From Chaunax sp. Z400 (lineage: Eukaryota > Chordata > Actinopteri > Lophiiformes > Chaunacidae), in the NCBI GenBank assembly GCA_037577475.1, contig JBAGJB010000204.1, positions 29,897 through 93,896 on the forward strand: 64,000 bases of DNA, written 5' to 3'. Shown one piece after another: positions 34,681-48,527 of the stretch. A model generated the notes under the pieces. The model ran no database searches. It was not told the origin of the DNA and saw nothing but the letters and a program-made list of their open reading frames with translations. Position 1 is the stretch's first letter. Each line of letters opens with the position of its first letter. The position numbers were made by a program, and so were the translations under genes.

Positions 34681-37098
34681 TGAGTCTCTGCGTTTTGTCC
34701 TCTGAAGTTTGAAATGTCAGAAGTAGAACAGGAGCAATTGTTCTGTCCCGTCTAGAGGAAACCTGACCATAGCATAAAAATGTGACTCCTCTTTCCAAAC
34801 TCCAAGGATGACCAGTGTTACAATAATCAAGTCCAAACAGGATTTATTTACATTTCTTTACAAAGATACAAATTTCAAATGTTTACAGCAACTTCATTTA
34901 ACAAAGTGAAGGACAGAAAATACATGAAACTTCACTTCCAAACATAAAAACGAGAGAAAAACAAAAAGGGTTTCCTTCCTGTTACAGCAATACAGAATAT
35001 TTACAATATATACAAAAGAAACTTCACTACAACAATCATCTAATCACCAATTAGCACAAAGTGATGAGGCAGACAGGAAGAGGAGGAGTCACTGATGGGA
35101 TCCACAGCTGTGTTAATGAGGCGCCATCAGTCTCCTGTCCAATCAGCAGCCTCCAGGTGTAACTCTGAAACAACAGAACAAAGTGTCAGCATCAGGAGAA
35201 CAAAAAAAACTAAATAGCAAATACAAGTAGACCAATTTTATGTCTTTTTGTCAGACTGAGAACATCTTGCATGATTTTGTTTGATATTTTTTTTAACTGT
35301 GAGCAACACTTCAAATGCAGAAAAGCTAATTATCTGAGCAGTGAGACGTTTTTCTCCACGAGGGTCTGAGATGTGTTCACAGCAACAGGGAAAAACCGAC
35401 CAACAAATGTTACCTAAACTATGAGCCACTCTGCAAAAACGGGATCTCTGTTGCGTCACATGAACTCATTTGGGACACTTGGCAGCGTAATGGCGCACGC
35501 AGGAGGACAGGACGAGTCGGGGCAGCAGGAGCGACAACAGTAGGATTTTCTTTTACTTTTCATTCTGTGGAATCGGGAAACACGTTTTTTAAAGCCAAAT
35601 CATTCACAAGTACAAAATCAAGCCCGTCAGAAGGCAGTCGATCCCGCACAACTCCTCTAACTGTGCGCCGTGTCACGCGTAAAACTCACTACACCAAGAT
35701 ATCAGACCCACAGAATGATTTTTCAGAGATAGAAAGGACCCACATAACGCCGAGATGAAGGGTTGATTTGCCCGTCTCTCACCCTGTCCGCTTAACTGAC
35801 AGTCGGAGAAAGGAAAACGTGCGTAATGAACGGCAAAAAGTCACCTCACTCACAGAAATATCTAAGCCTAATTCTTAAGATTTATGTATTTTAATTACAT
35901 GTAAATTTTCCATGAATTTCAATTACATAATTTCAACATAAATAAACTAATAAACTTTATGCGATTCATATTTGTCACTAAAACATGAATGAAATAAGTA
36001 AAAGTGAGATTTATGTAATAGTTCGAATAAACTTTATGTGTTTTAAATACATAATAAACAGCTTTATGTATTTTTATTCAATAAATGCAATTTGTTTCAA
36101 TTCAATACAAATATGCTTATTAATCAGAATGAATACGTTTAATGTCTTTAAAATACTTAATAACTATGTTTATGCAATAAACTGAATTTATTCTAAATGC
36201 ATTCTATTTATATACTTTTTTTAAATAAACCCAATTTAATTTTTTGTTTTAATTATATATTTTTTTAAAAATTATATATTTTTTCTGTTCACCATACACT
36301 TACAATCTGTTATTAAAATACATACAAGAACAGTCAGACCACCAATAAACTTGTTTCACAGTTTATTTGTTGTGAACTCCAGTGCAAAACTCATAATATG
36401 AAATGTCTTCAAATCCCAATAAAAACATGTATCGCAAAATATACATATAAAAATAGAGTGCCATCTTTTTTGGTTTTGGATCAGTCAATACTACAGTGGC
36501 GCACAAGGGCAAACGAGCTGCAACTTAAGAAACCACATGCAAATAGACAAAACACAAGAAAATTAAGAAGACATCAATTTGACAACACATGCACAGCATT
36601 TAGAAAATGTGCTGCAAAACCACAACACAACAGAAGTGTTTACAAAGGACACATAAAATGATGCATCCCTGGGTGCGCCTTTTCTAATACTGCATTTAAA
36701 GAATAGAACAGATTTAAAACACAAACATTTCATTTGTTGTTTTCATCTGACACGTTACGCTTACCTTAACTTCTGGATCGTGCGGTCTTGTGACTTAGAA
36801 TAAAACCTTAATTAACATTGTGGGAATACAACAACACAGTACCTAAAGCTAAACAAGGTGTATTATACTTACTTAAAAAACTCTTATTCACCACCACACA
36901 TTTTGACTTCTAGTGTACTGTAAACTCTTTCAAGAACTGCAAGCAAGGTTGAATAACCATCACTCTGTTAACTGAAACACCTCACAGACAAAACAGTGTT
37001 GACCAATCAGGCCATCTAGGCCTGTAACAATAACTACTTTTGTTGGAAACTAAGTGAACAAGTACTTACAACAAGTCAACCACAGAGGGAAAACTCCA

Positions 37099-39725
37099 TT
37101 ACCGGAGCATCTTAATTTTCAGTGCTTGGACTTTTGGTGAAAGCTTGGTCGTGTCCAGTTCCGTGAGGACTTTCTGAAACACTTCGAAAAGGCACTTCAG
37201 GTCCTTTGGATAGCTTAAGTTCAGTGCATAAATGAGTCCAAAGAGCATCACACATCCATGGGTGACACTCTGAAGGTTCTGCAGAACTTCAGTGCCTTCA
37301 AGCACAACACCTACATCTGCAGGTTTGTCTTCAGGACTAGCGCCCTCCACCCGAATAACATGTATGCCCATCGTTGTCTCAGGAATCAGCGCCTCAGCCT
37401 CTCTGGGTTCACTGTCCTGGAGGACAAACAAAGAGAACAATGAGCTGCTGATCACATTGGGATATTCAGAATTTAAGGCACACTGTTTCACAAACTTACA
37501 AATATGTTGAACCATTCAAATGCAAAATAACGCCACGATTTCAAAACCACACAAAACAGTCAGGAAGACCCAATAACTGGCCTTTCATTTCTGTCAAACC
37601 AGTTTGCAATGACCTCAACTTACCATTGCTGCCTATAAAGTTTGCCACCAAGAGTACTTTAGTAAACCTGCAAGCCAACAAAAACTGCATACATTGTGAT
37701 CCTTCAAAAAGTTAAATACACCCCCACAGTCAGATGTTAGTGTTTACTTTGGTAAACTAGGCCTACGCTGTTATCCAGACAGCAAGGGTATATCCCCGAA
37801 AGCCAATCCCCCTCCATTGTACAAGCAATTCCCCTGATTGAACTCCTAAAATTAAATGTGAAGTTATGTCTGAAAAACAGTGTTTTTCATTAAAAAAAGC
37901 TCCTCCTAGTGAGTAAAATATGAACTATTAGACTAAAATTAAACATATACAAATAAATACAAGATAGACCTCCTCAAATTGCACCAAATTTGGACAAAAT
38001 CAGAGGAACGGTTGAGAAATTAAGGCCCCTATATTTCTGAGATAAAACTCTCCCAAGTGTCAGAAATATGGAACCAACCTTTCCCTAAATCAACCCAGTT
38101 CTTCCTCGCACTAAGGTCTATGAGGGTATAAAATCTGAAAATGATACATGAAATAGTTTGAGTTATCGTGTGATACAATATAATTATGAAAAAGGAAGCC
38201 TGTTATTTAATCCAAATTTGGTGAATATGAATTGACTCGGAGTATTATCTTGTATATATCAAATTTTACTCTAATAGTTCATATTTTACTCCTTACTCCC
38301 TATTTTTACTCCAAAATGTACACTTTGTATTACCAATTGCTTCATATTTTCCAGAGTCATTTACATGTGAGAAGCTTCTCGTTTGGTTTATAAGATCAAT
38401 AATGCTCCACACTGATAGCTGCATAGTTCAGTCTTTTAGTACACACTTCATGCACATAGGCAAAGCTAGACTGGGGTGCCTTTGAGGAAAGTAACAAAAC
38501 TATCAATGAAAATATATCCACAACACATATACAAAATTAAGACAGTAGGTTGCCAAACACTCACCACGTATTCCTTGACCAGTGTCTCCATGTCTTCATT
38601 AAGGTGGACACCTGAGCTCCTCAGGACACAGCCTCGTTTGGTGTGTAGGTCTTCATTCTGAAAAGAAAAAAATACATTAATCACAGCATTGAGCAGTTGT
38701 ATCATATGTGCCTTAAAAGGGTTTTCCAACTTGAAAATGTACATGGACAATCTACATATATGCATGGATACCGGCTATTGCGGCCATAGAGGATATGCTT
38801 CAGCCTGAAATGTTTTTAGCAGCTCATACCTGGAAGATACTGTGATGCCACACACTTGAGATGCCACTGCCACATTTACATACAGCATCTGTGAACAAAG
38901 GAAAAGAGGAATTTATCAGTTGTGGAGAAGAACATACGGATAGAAAAACAAAACACAAGCAATCTCCTTTAAAAAAACCAAAAAACCAAATATGATTTAC
39001 AGCACACTACCTGCAAAAACATATCAAACCCTAGGTCAAACAATGCAAATATGTTTTTAAGTATGCAGTAGACATGCTAATGTTGCTCATATTAATGCTT
39101 GTACTGTTGATTCAAAATATGTTTCATCCTTAGTCATCTGATGTATTTAACTTTCTATGTATTATCATGCTCAGTGCCTTTTTAGCCTACATACTTACAA
39201 AATCCAAGAGGTTCCCCCTGCATAGACGATGTCCAAAATCAGCGTAATGTTATGCTTCAAAGAATTCTGAATCTGTAGAAAGACAAAAACAACATGCATT
39301 AAACACATTGTATTACCAAAATCACCCTCTACTCTTTTTTAAAAACGTTTTCAATGTTGTAACCCATCAGATTCTGTTACCTGCCATGTTGGGAAGCAGT
39401 AGGCCTACCTGGATCCTAAGCTTAATGATCAATAGCACAATGAAAAAACACTTCAATACAATAAAAATTAAATTTTAATATGTACAATCCAGTTACTTAA
39501 AAGCTAATTTAACTAAACCAAGGCCTACTAAGGTGGAAGTACATTTATTTTATATTTCATAATTCTGCTCAAACAATTTGAAATGTAGGATTTTACTTGT
39601 AAAAACTTACAAATACATTGTGATTAATTACTTACGGTAGCTCCGATTCTGAACAACCTCTTGTAACACAGCAGGTCAGAGAATCCGAGTCCGCCAAAGC
39701 CAAATACGGTGGAACAACCCGCCAT
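37099..39725 (-). CDS. Teleost SAMD3-like family C-terminal gene or gene fragment, copy 2
   Basis: Same exon structure as at 6990-9616: 39636-39725, 39199-39272, 38830-38888, 38565-38657 and 37099-37416 on the minus strand. The last exon encodes a protein identical to copy 1; the one change seen (CCA to CCT in the SPEDK codons near 37332) is silent. The frame conflict between exons 2 and 3 is also identical, so it predates the duplication or reflects a wrong exon boundary rather than a new mutation. The MITE sits in the same intron (37911-38291), and the CRE lies upstream at 39976-39983. Function unknown. Confidence 0.5.
37911..38291. mobile_element. MITE-like element with 30-bp terminal inverted repeats, copy 2
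   Basis: Equivalent of 7802-8182, inserted before the segment was duplicated because position and ends are the same. Confidence 0.75.
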
Positions 39726-41158
39726 CCACGGCTCCTTCGACGTTACTTCAAAATGAACCGCGCAGTTGTTGTCGTCAATGGCTGAAGTCCGACGCGTTTT
39801 CAAAATACTGACTCGTTTTAATAGCGTGACGTAAAAACAAAGAGCGCTTAGCTGATATAAATAGCACCATGCGGGTTAAATTGAAGACTGGGTGAATCCG
39901 GACTAAATTTAACACTCTCTGGTCTGATGCAGGCCAACAGGTAAAGGTTCAAAATTGTTGAGTCAGTCAGACCTGTGACGTCATTTCCCCTGTAAAACGA
40001 TCTAATTTCCTGAAAATGATATGCAAACCAATCTCATAAATTTTAACCAATTGAATCATGCTTGTTCTATAGCAAAACATATTTAAACCTTTTTCATATT
40101 TTCTAACTAATTAAATTTAATTGTTTTCATAATTAACAGATTCATGCTGATTCTATGTCATTTGAATGCATACATTTTCAAAATATGATTATTTACATAA
40201 AATCAAATAGATATAATTACTTAATATTAAACTAGGCCATGATTCATTTTTTTGAGTCTCTCCCTGACACGTGAGTCAGATGGTTTAATTGGCGAGACAA
40301 TAAATCATCGATTAATGCAACATTAGGAGATTTTATTTTTACACGGTTTCTTTCTAATGAAGGACAGACTACAGTGAAAACAAATAAAACACCTGACTCT
40401 TCAACCAAGAGCTTTATGCTGATATTTCTTTGTATTTAAAAGGTAGTTGAACGTCAACAGATCAGCATTGAACATATTTTTTATACACTTGTTTAGTTGA
40501 TTAAAGAAAAACCAGAAAAAAACAATCATAATAAATACATACCCAACAAAAAAAGGTCATCATCACACAGCAGCCTGGTCAGTTTGAAAGAGGAGAAGAG
40601 GAGCCACAGGTGCCTTTTTAAAGGCTTTGCCATCAGTCTCCTGTCCAATCAGCAGCCTCCACCTGCAACTCCTAAAGAGCACAGAACAAAGTGACAGCGC
40701 CTCCCCCATTCAGGGAGACAGAACAACACATAAAATTAGCAAATACAAATTATGACTCGGAGTCAGAATATTTGGTGATAAAATTACCACAAGTGACTTT
40801 TGGATGTATGAGTTTCAGTTTTTCTTGAGGACAGAATGCTTCAAAAATCAAAGATTTGATGTCATGTCTTTAAACTCTCCAAGCAGACCTCTGTCATGTT
40901 GAGCTATTTATTTAGCAAACTTTTGATGTTGATATTCAGAGCCTTTGAACCTTCATCTTGTTGTCAGATTTTCTCAAAGTCACTTGAAGATTGAAACCAA
41001 ATCCATCCAAAAACCGGAGATATTTGATCCCAGACACTTTTTTCCCCCTTTTAGATGTCTGATTTTAAAACTTACAGATGTGCCACAAGATCAGACCAAC
41101 AATGCCACACTTTCCAAGCAACACAAGATAAGAGATGGACCAGATTGTCACACTGAAA

Positions 41159-43130
41159 CAGCTGGAGTAAAAAACACACATGCACGCACACACAGCTGGA
41201 GTAAAAAACACACACACACGCACGCACACATAGCTGTAGTAAAAAACACACACACACACACACACAGCTGGAGTAAAAAACACACACACGCACATACAGC
41301 TGGAGTAAAAAACACACACACGCACACGCACACACAGCTGGAGTAAAAAACACATACACGCACACACACACACAGCTGGAGTAAAAAACACACACACACA
41401 CGCGCACACAGCTGGAGTAAAAAACACACACACGAACACACAGCTGGAGTAAAAAACACACACACACACACGCACACACAGCTGGAGTAAAAAACACACA
41501 CACGCACACGCACACAGAGCTGGAGTAAAAAACACACACACGCACACGCAAACGCACATACAGCTGGAGTAAAAAACACACACGCACACGCACACAGAGC
41601 TGGAGTAAAAAACACACACACGCACACGCACACACAGCTGGAGTAAAAAACACACACACGCACACACAGCTGGAGTAAAAATCACACACACGCACACGCA
41701 CACAGCTGCAGTAAAAAACACAGACACGCACACAGCTGGAGTAAAAATCACCACACGCACACGCACACACAGCTGGAGTAAAAAACACACACACGCACAC
41801 GCACACACAGCTGGAGTAAAAACACACACGCACACAGCTGGAGTAAAAACCCCACACACGCACACGCACACACAGCTGGAGTAAAAAACACACACACGCA
41901 CACGCACACGCACACAAACCTGGATTAAAAAACACACACACGCACAAGCACACACAGCTGGAGTAAAAAACACACACACGCACACACAGCTGGAGTAAAA
42001 ATCACACACACGCACACGCACACAGCTGCAGTAAAAAACACAGACACGCACACAGCTGGAGTAAAAATCACCACACGCACACGCACACAGCTGGAGTAAA
42101 AATCACACACGCACCTACAGCTGGAGTAAAAAACACACACACGCACACACACACACAGCTGGAGTAAAAAACACACACACGCACACGCACACAGAGCTGG
42201 AGTAAAAAACACACACGCACACGCACACAGAGCTGGAGTAAAAAACACACACACGCACACGCACACACAGCTGGAGTAAAAAACACACACACGCACACGC
42301 ACACACAGCTGGAGTAAAAACACACACGCACACGCACACAGCTGGAGTAAAAACCCCACACACGCGCACGCACAGCTAGAGTAAAAAACACACACGCACA
42401 CGCACACAGCTGGAGTAAAAATCAAACACATGCGCACACACAGCTAGAGTAAAAAACACACACGCACACGCACACAGCTAGAGTAAAAAACACACACACG
42501 CACACACAGCTGGAGTAAAAAACACACACGCACACACAGCTGGAGAAAAACACACACACACGCACACGCACACAGCTGGAGTAAAAAACACACACACACA
42601 CGCACACACAGCTGGAGTAAAAAACACACACACGCACACACAGCTGGAGTAAAAAACACACACACGCGCACACACAGCTGGAGTAAAAAACACACACACA
42701 CACACACGCACACACAGCTGGAGTAAAAAACACACACACACGCACACGCACACACAGCTGGAGTAAAAAACACACACATGCACACGCACACACAGCTGGA
42801 GTAAAAAACACACACACGCACACACACACACAGCTTGAGTAAAAAATACACACACGCACACACACACACAGCTTGAGTAAAAAATACACACACGCACACG
42901 CACACACAGCTGGAGTAAAAAACACACACACACACACAGCTGGAGTAAAAAATACACACACGCACACACACACAGCTGGAGTAAAAAACACACACGCACA
43001 CACACACAAAGCTGGAGTAAAAAACACACACACGCACACACACACACAGCTGGAGTAAAAAACACACACGCGCACACAGCTGGAGTAAAAACACACACAC
43101 GCACACACAGCTGGAGTAAAAAACACACAC
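41159..43130. repeat. CA-rich satellite with CAGCTGGAGTAAAAAA core, copy 2
   Basis: Same unit type as 11050-18609 but about 2.0 kb long. Unit order differs beyond the first and last few units, and variants such as TAGCTGTAGTAAAAAA and CAGCTTGAGTAAAAAA occur. A short ACAAACACA tract (43131-43222) ends it, as in copy 1. Confidence 0.97.
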
Positions 43131-43258
43131 GAAAACACAAACACACAAACACAAACACACAAACACACAAACACAGAAACACACAAACACAAACACACAA
43201 ACACAAACACACAAAGACACAATGATCTGTATCTCATCATCTTTCATCTGTATTATAG

Positions 43259-45297
43259 GTATTTTGTCGTATTCGTCCGGTTTTGGAACAACTTGAATCT
43301 GTGGAGTTTTGCGACACCTCTACAGTTCTGATGGCTGACCGGAATGCCCCTGGCGTTACCGGAAATGAGCAGCGCGAAAAGGTTGGTGTAAATTCTATAC
43401 AGGCTGTCAGTGATTTCTGTTCATGGCATCATTGTTTGATTGTGTTTTACTTTGTGTTCTATATGGATGCAGTACTACACATTCTCCGGGGTATTTGGCA
43501 GTGGTGCCAGTCAGGAGGACGTGTTTGAGGACGTGGCCAAACCGCTGGTTCAGGACCTCATTCATCGGAAGAATGGTGAGTTTTCTGAGCCATAAAATGT
43601 ACATTTTATTCTCTCTAGTGTTGGAAGCATATTAGTTGATCAGGTGATGATAGGTTTTGATAACGTTAATCTAGAGGTTGACTGATTTTTACAGGCAGAT
43701 ATAATAAGGATAGTTTAGAGCAGGAAAAGCCCAGAGCTTCTGCTTCAGCCACAAGCCAAAGGTTTTTTGATTGATTGATTGAGATGTTTATTTCGAATAC
43801 GTAAAGATAGTGGACATAATATTTACAGACAGTGAAAAGCATAAAGCAAGAAATGTAAAACACTTGACTTGTTTACATATTCGAAAAGGAGTGAGAAGAA
43901 GTCCAAACTATTTCAATCCCACCCCTTCTCCATAACTCATTGATTGTATTACTATACTATATTATTATATTATACTATATTATATTTTATTATACTATAT
44001 TATATATACTATTAAACAATACATGTATGTAATATAATATCCAGTATATATAATATTTAATATCATATAAAATATAATGAATAATATACACTATGGTGAT
44101 TATACCTTATTATTCTATACATATATTATACATACACACATAAATGCACCTACAACACATATTTACACCAACTCAAATATCTTACAACTTTACATTATCA
44201 TTTATATAAAAAGAGGAAGATACACTAAGAAAGAATAAATATTAAGTAACCAAATAAATAAACACCCCTGTAAACACCTGGTGATTTTCAAACCCTGCAT
44301 TCATCCCTGTACCTGGTGAAAATCATGTCTTTATACCTTATTTTAAAGTGGTTGATATTTGGACATTGCTTTAACTCCACACTAAAACTGTTCCATTGTT
44401 TCATTCCACAGATTGATACACAAAAACTTTTCCTGGTTGTACGAATACTGTAAATTTTGAAATTGAATTTTCCCCTTAAATTATAACCCCCCCTCTCGAT
44501 CACTGAACAGTTTTTGAATGTTTCTTGGTAGTAGGTTGTTTTTAGCCTTGAACAATATTTGTGCTGTTTGATATTCCACAATATCTGTAAATTGTAATAA
44601 TTTGGACTGTAGAATAATGCAGTGGTGCTCTTTTTTGGAGTATTGATAGTGAATGTAATGAACTTTTGTAGTTGTTTCCCCAAATCCCTGCACAGTAATT
44701 CAAATATGGTAAAACTAGTGAACAGTATAGAATGTGGACTGACTTCTGATCTAGAACCTGCTTTGCTTTGTTTATTACTGAAATGCTTCTTGACAGTTTA
44801 GTTTGTACATGTTTAATGTGTGATTTCCAGCTGATTCCATCACCTATAGTTACCCCAAGAAATGTATTTTCATTAACTCTTTCAAGTTCAGCCCCATTTA
44901 TCTGTATATGTACATGTGTATTCATAATTTTAGTTAGTATAATATATATAGTTTTATAATCATAAGTATGTTTTATTTTAGCAGCATATAATACATTACT
45001 TAAGTGTCTCTGTGAAAAGTGGATATAAAGTGGTTGTGATTGTCTGTGTTTATAGGCCTGCTGTTTGCATGTGGTGCGACAGACAGTGGTAAGACCTACA
45101 CCTTGATCGGATCACCCAGTGAACCCGGAATCCTCCCACGAGCACTCGACATGTTGTTCAACAGCATCGACTCACTTCTGACTCAGAAGAACTACGGAGT
45201 CCCCAGTAGGGGCACCCTGCAACACCCCATCCAAGGACTCCAAGAAGGCTGGGGGAAACCTCAACGTACAGGCACCGAGCCGGGGGCCTACGAGTAG
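43259..45297 (+). pseudogene. kif23-like: Truncated KIF23-like kinesin copy fused to antisense LINE sequence
   Basis: Exons equivalent to the first three of the copy-1 gene are present: 43259-43381, 43473-43575 and 45056-45184, with the P-loop GATDSGKT retained. At 45184/45185 the third exon is cut eight bases before its donor and joined to the antisense LINE endonuclease fragment. Without a donor the frame reads from SIDSLLT into QKNYGVPSRGTLQ and stops at 45297. The eight exons with switch I, switch II and the rest of the motor are gone. The junction shows at most a base or two of microhomology, which fits end-joining. It could only make a short dead peptide, so I call it a pseudogene. Confidence 0.8.
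43762..44930 (-). mobile_element. 5'-truncated non-LTR retrotransposon in a kinesin intron, copy 2
   Basis: Same insertion as 19262-20440, including the CAAT-type 3' tail near 43768. Copy 2 lacks about 48 bp near 44627 (the block with GTTCCAGATAACCAACATTG in copy 1), which breaks the reverse-transcriptase frame. It keeps about 28 bp near 44325-44358 that copy 1 lost. Both copies are therefore independently decaying. Confidence 0.8.
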
Positions 45298-45717
45298 ATC
45301 CACACCTGCTCGATGCCTCTCACCATGTGCAACTCAAGCTTGGAATAGAGTACAACCCCTCTCGGGGAGCTTGGCTCCAGAACCCGTGCCATGTGTTGAG
45401 ATGAGCCCGACTATATCCAGCGGCTAGTCTAGCCGGTATCTCTCAACCTCATGCACCAGCTCGGGTTCTTTCCCCGCCAGAGTGGTGATATTCCATGTTC
45501 CCAAAGCCAGTTTTGGCAGCGGGGGATCGGTGCGGCAGGGCCTCCGCGCTTGTCTGCCAACCCATCTACATCGCACCGGACCGCTTTTAGTCTGGCCTGT
45601 CACCTAGGACCAATATGCCATGGGAGACCCTATCAGGGGCAAATTGCCCACGGACAACACAGCTTCCTAGGACAATTCGGGCTCTCAAACCCATCCACCA
45701 CAATAATTATATAGACA
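45185..45717 (-). mobile_element. LINE 5' region and endonuclease fragment, copy 2
   Basis: Equivalent of copy-1 positions 22829-23358. Its far end, including the GDFNAHVG block, was removed by the deletion that also removed the kinesin exons. Confidence 0.75.
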
Positions 45718-45975
45718 AAAAAAAAAAAAGAATAAAGCCATATTAAAATGTAAAACTAGAGTTCTGACAATATTCTTTATAATTCATTTCATTTAATTCA
45801 TTATTTTTAGAGTAATAAAGTCAAATTAATTTTTCCAAACATTTCCATTTTCAGTTGCTATAGCTGTTCTAGCTTTATAGTGCAAAGTGACCTGAAGTTG
45901 CAGCTACGTTTATAGAGTGTAAGCCTACCCGCCGTACTGCAGCTCAGGTACAAGCAGGAAGAGTAGGTAATTAAG

Positions 45976-46533
45976 GTAATTAAGCTAATTATTGGAAATT
46001 GAACAACTCTCTTCTTAAACATGAGGAAGTCAAAATAAAAATTGCGCACATAGTTACAAAGCTATGTATGGTGATATGATATAGGCTTCGCCAGAATGAG
46101 AAGGTTGTAATAGGGCAGGAACATCAAGTCCTGGGTCTGAAATCACAGGTCGGGAACAACGTGTCTGATGTTGCAGGTCTGAGACTGCATCTCTTTTTCT
46201 TTTCAGTGGCCCAAAATAGATCAGTTCTTCCTCCATTTGGAGTTAAAGAGCTAAAATCACTTCATATAGCCATGATTTCTGATGACATATTATCCACTTT
46301 TTGCTTTTTTGGTTTTTGAGGGAGCCGGTCCGCGGTTGCGGGTCCGAAATCCCGGGTCCAAATTCCGAAATCCCGGGTCCAAAGTCCCAGGTGCGAAATC
46401 CCTAATGAACCTCACTATAGCAGAGCTTTGTCCAGACTTTGTTTCTTCCCTCTGCAGGCCTGACATTTGAATCAGCTTTGTTTGTCATTACCAAAGACTG
46501 ACTGTTTCATTCAAGATTTATTTGCTTTAAAAT
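45976..46533 (+). repeat. Module with CCCGGGTCC mini-repeats, copy 2
   Basis: Equivalent of 23616-24158, retaining the GGGCAGGAACATCAAG stretch that copy 1 lost. Confidence 0.8.
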
Positions 46534-46626
46534 ATTGAATCATCACAAGGGAGTTCTCCTTGAAGCCATACGGATATCATATTGTCTTCAGTCCACACAA
46601 ACATAAATGCAGTTTACCTCAGCGAC

Positions 46627-46648
46627 ATATATATATATATATATATAC
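46627..46648. repeat. (TA)n microsatellite, copy 2
   Basis: About 11 TA units, against about 31 in copy 1. Confidence 0.95.
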
Positions 46649-46825
46649 CTTGTGCCTTTTTAATTTGTCGGTTATTGATCTATGGATCAGTTTTTTGTAA
46701 AGAACTTGCCTTACTTTTCTGTCTTTATATTTTTGTGCCACTGTTTATCAAAATGGACTGTCTGTTTTTAGTGTCAATGAATTGTTCAGGATTTTTATTT
46801 GAATGGTGTATCAGTGTTTTCATGT

Positions 46826-48185
46826 TCAGTACAGCTGAGGTATAGCTCAGTACGATAAGCTGCAGACACTTTGTGATCTGAGTTTATGGGATCTAATCCC
46901 AGTTCAAACATTTAGATGTTTGCTCCTCAGCAGTGTGAATAATAAGTAGAACTTCTGACCACATTCAGGAGAGCTGAGCTATAGCTCTGTAAGATAAGCT
47001 GCAGACACTTGGTGATCTGAGTTTATGGGATCAAATCCCAGTTCAAGCATTTCATTTAGATGTTTTCTCCACAGCAGTGTGAATAATAAGTAGAACTTCT
47101 GACCACATTCAGTAGAGCTGAGGTATAGCTCAGTACGATAAGCTGCAGACACTTTGTGATCTGAGTTTATGGGATCTAATCCCAGTTCAAACATTTAGAT
47201 GTTTGCTCCTCAGCAGTGTGAATAATAAGTAGAACTTCTGACCACATTCAGTAGAGCTGAGCTATAGCTCTGTAAGATAAGCTGCAGACACTTGGTGATC
47301 TGAGTTTATGGGATCAAATCCCAGTTCAAGCATTTCATTTAGATGTTTTCTCCACAGCAGTGTGAATAATAAGTAGAACTTCTGACCACATTCAGGAGAG
47401 CTGAGCTATAGCTCTGTAAGATAAGCTGCAGACACTTTGTGATCTGAGTTTATGGGATCTAATCCCAGTTCAAGCATTTAGATGTTTTCTCCTCAGCAGT
47501 GTGAATAATAAGTAGAACTTCTGACCACATTCAGGAGAGCTGAGCTATAGCTCTGTAAGATAAGCTGCAGACACTTGGTGATCTGAGTTTATGGGATCAA
47601 ATCCCAATTCAAGCATTTCATTTAGATGTTTTCTCCACATTCAGTAGAGCTGAGGTATAGCTTAGTACGATAAGCTGCAGACACTTGGTGGTCTGAGTTT
47701 ATGGGATCAAATCCCAGTTCAAGCATTTCATTTAGATGTTTTCTCCACAGCAGTGTGAATAATAAGTAGAACTTCTGACCACATTCAGTAGAGCAGAGGT
47801 ATAGCTCAGTACGATAAGCTGCAGACACTTGGTGATCTGAGTTTATGGGATCAAATCCCAGTTCAAGCATTTCATTTAGATGTTTTCTCCACAGCAGTGT
47901 GAATAATAAGTAGAACTTCTGACCACGTTCAGTAGAGCTGAGGTATAGCTCAGTACGATAAGCTGCAGACACTTGGTGATCTGAGTTTATGGGATCAAAT
48001 CCCAGTTCAAGCATTTCATTTAGATGTTTTCTCCACAGCAGTGTGAATAATAAGTAGAACTTCTGACCACGTTCAGTAGAGCTGAGGTATAGCTCAGTAC
48101 GATAAGCTGCAGACACTTTGTGATCTGAGTTTATGGGATCAAATCCCAGTTCAAGCATTTCATTTAGATGTTTTCTCCACAGCAG
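46826..48185 (+). repeat. Tandem array of ten tRNA-Cys-like units, copy 2
   Basis: Units start at 46833, 46973, 47117, 47256, 47400, 47539, 47649, 47793, 47937 and 48081. The seventh interval is only 110 bp because of an internal deletion near 47635. The subtype order (CTCAGTACG versus CTCTGTAAG) differs from copy 1, so the arrays changed after the duplication. The last unit stops at CCACAGCAGTG and passes directly into the satellite. Confidence 0.85.
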
Positions 48186-48201
48186 TGACACACTTGACAC
48201 A

Positions 48202-48509
48202 CTTGCAAGTACACACTTGCAAGTACACACTTGCAAGTACACACTTGCAAGTACACACTTGCAAGTACACACTTGCAAGTACACACTTGCAAGTACACAC
48301 TTGCAAGTACACACTTGCAAGTACACACTTGCAAGTACACACTTGCAAGTACACACTTGCAAGTACACACTTGCAAGTACACACTTGCAAGTACACACTT
48401 GCAAGTACACACTTGCAAGTACACACTTGCAAGTACACACTTGCAAGTACACACTTGCAAGTACACACTTGCAAGTACACACTTGCAAGTACACACTTGC
48501 AAGTACACA
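48202..48509 (+). repeat. Pure 14-bp B' block of the satellite
   Basis: Twenty-two uninterrupted copies of CTTGCAAGTACACA (308 bp) directly after the tRNA-like array. It is the only long homogeneous block in the satellite. Confidence 0.95.
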
Positions 48510-48527
48510 CTTGACACACTTGCGTTT

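Larger units (their letters stand above)
34495..48203. repeat. Segmental duplication, copy 2
   Basis: Partner of 4386-26210 in the same orientation. It matches through the minus-strand gene, the CA satellite (shortened to about 2.0 kb), kinesin exons 1-3 and the intronic LINE. A deletion at 45184/45185 removes the equivalent of 20695-22828. Similarity then continues through the LINE endonuclease piece, the CCCGGG module and the tRNA-like array to the satellite junction. Confidence 0.92.
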
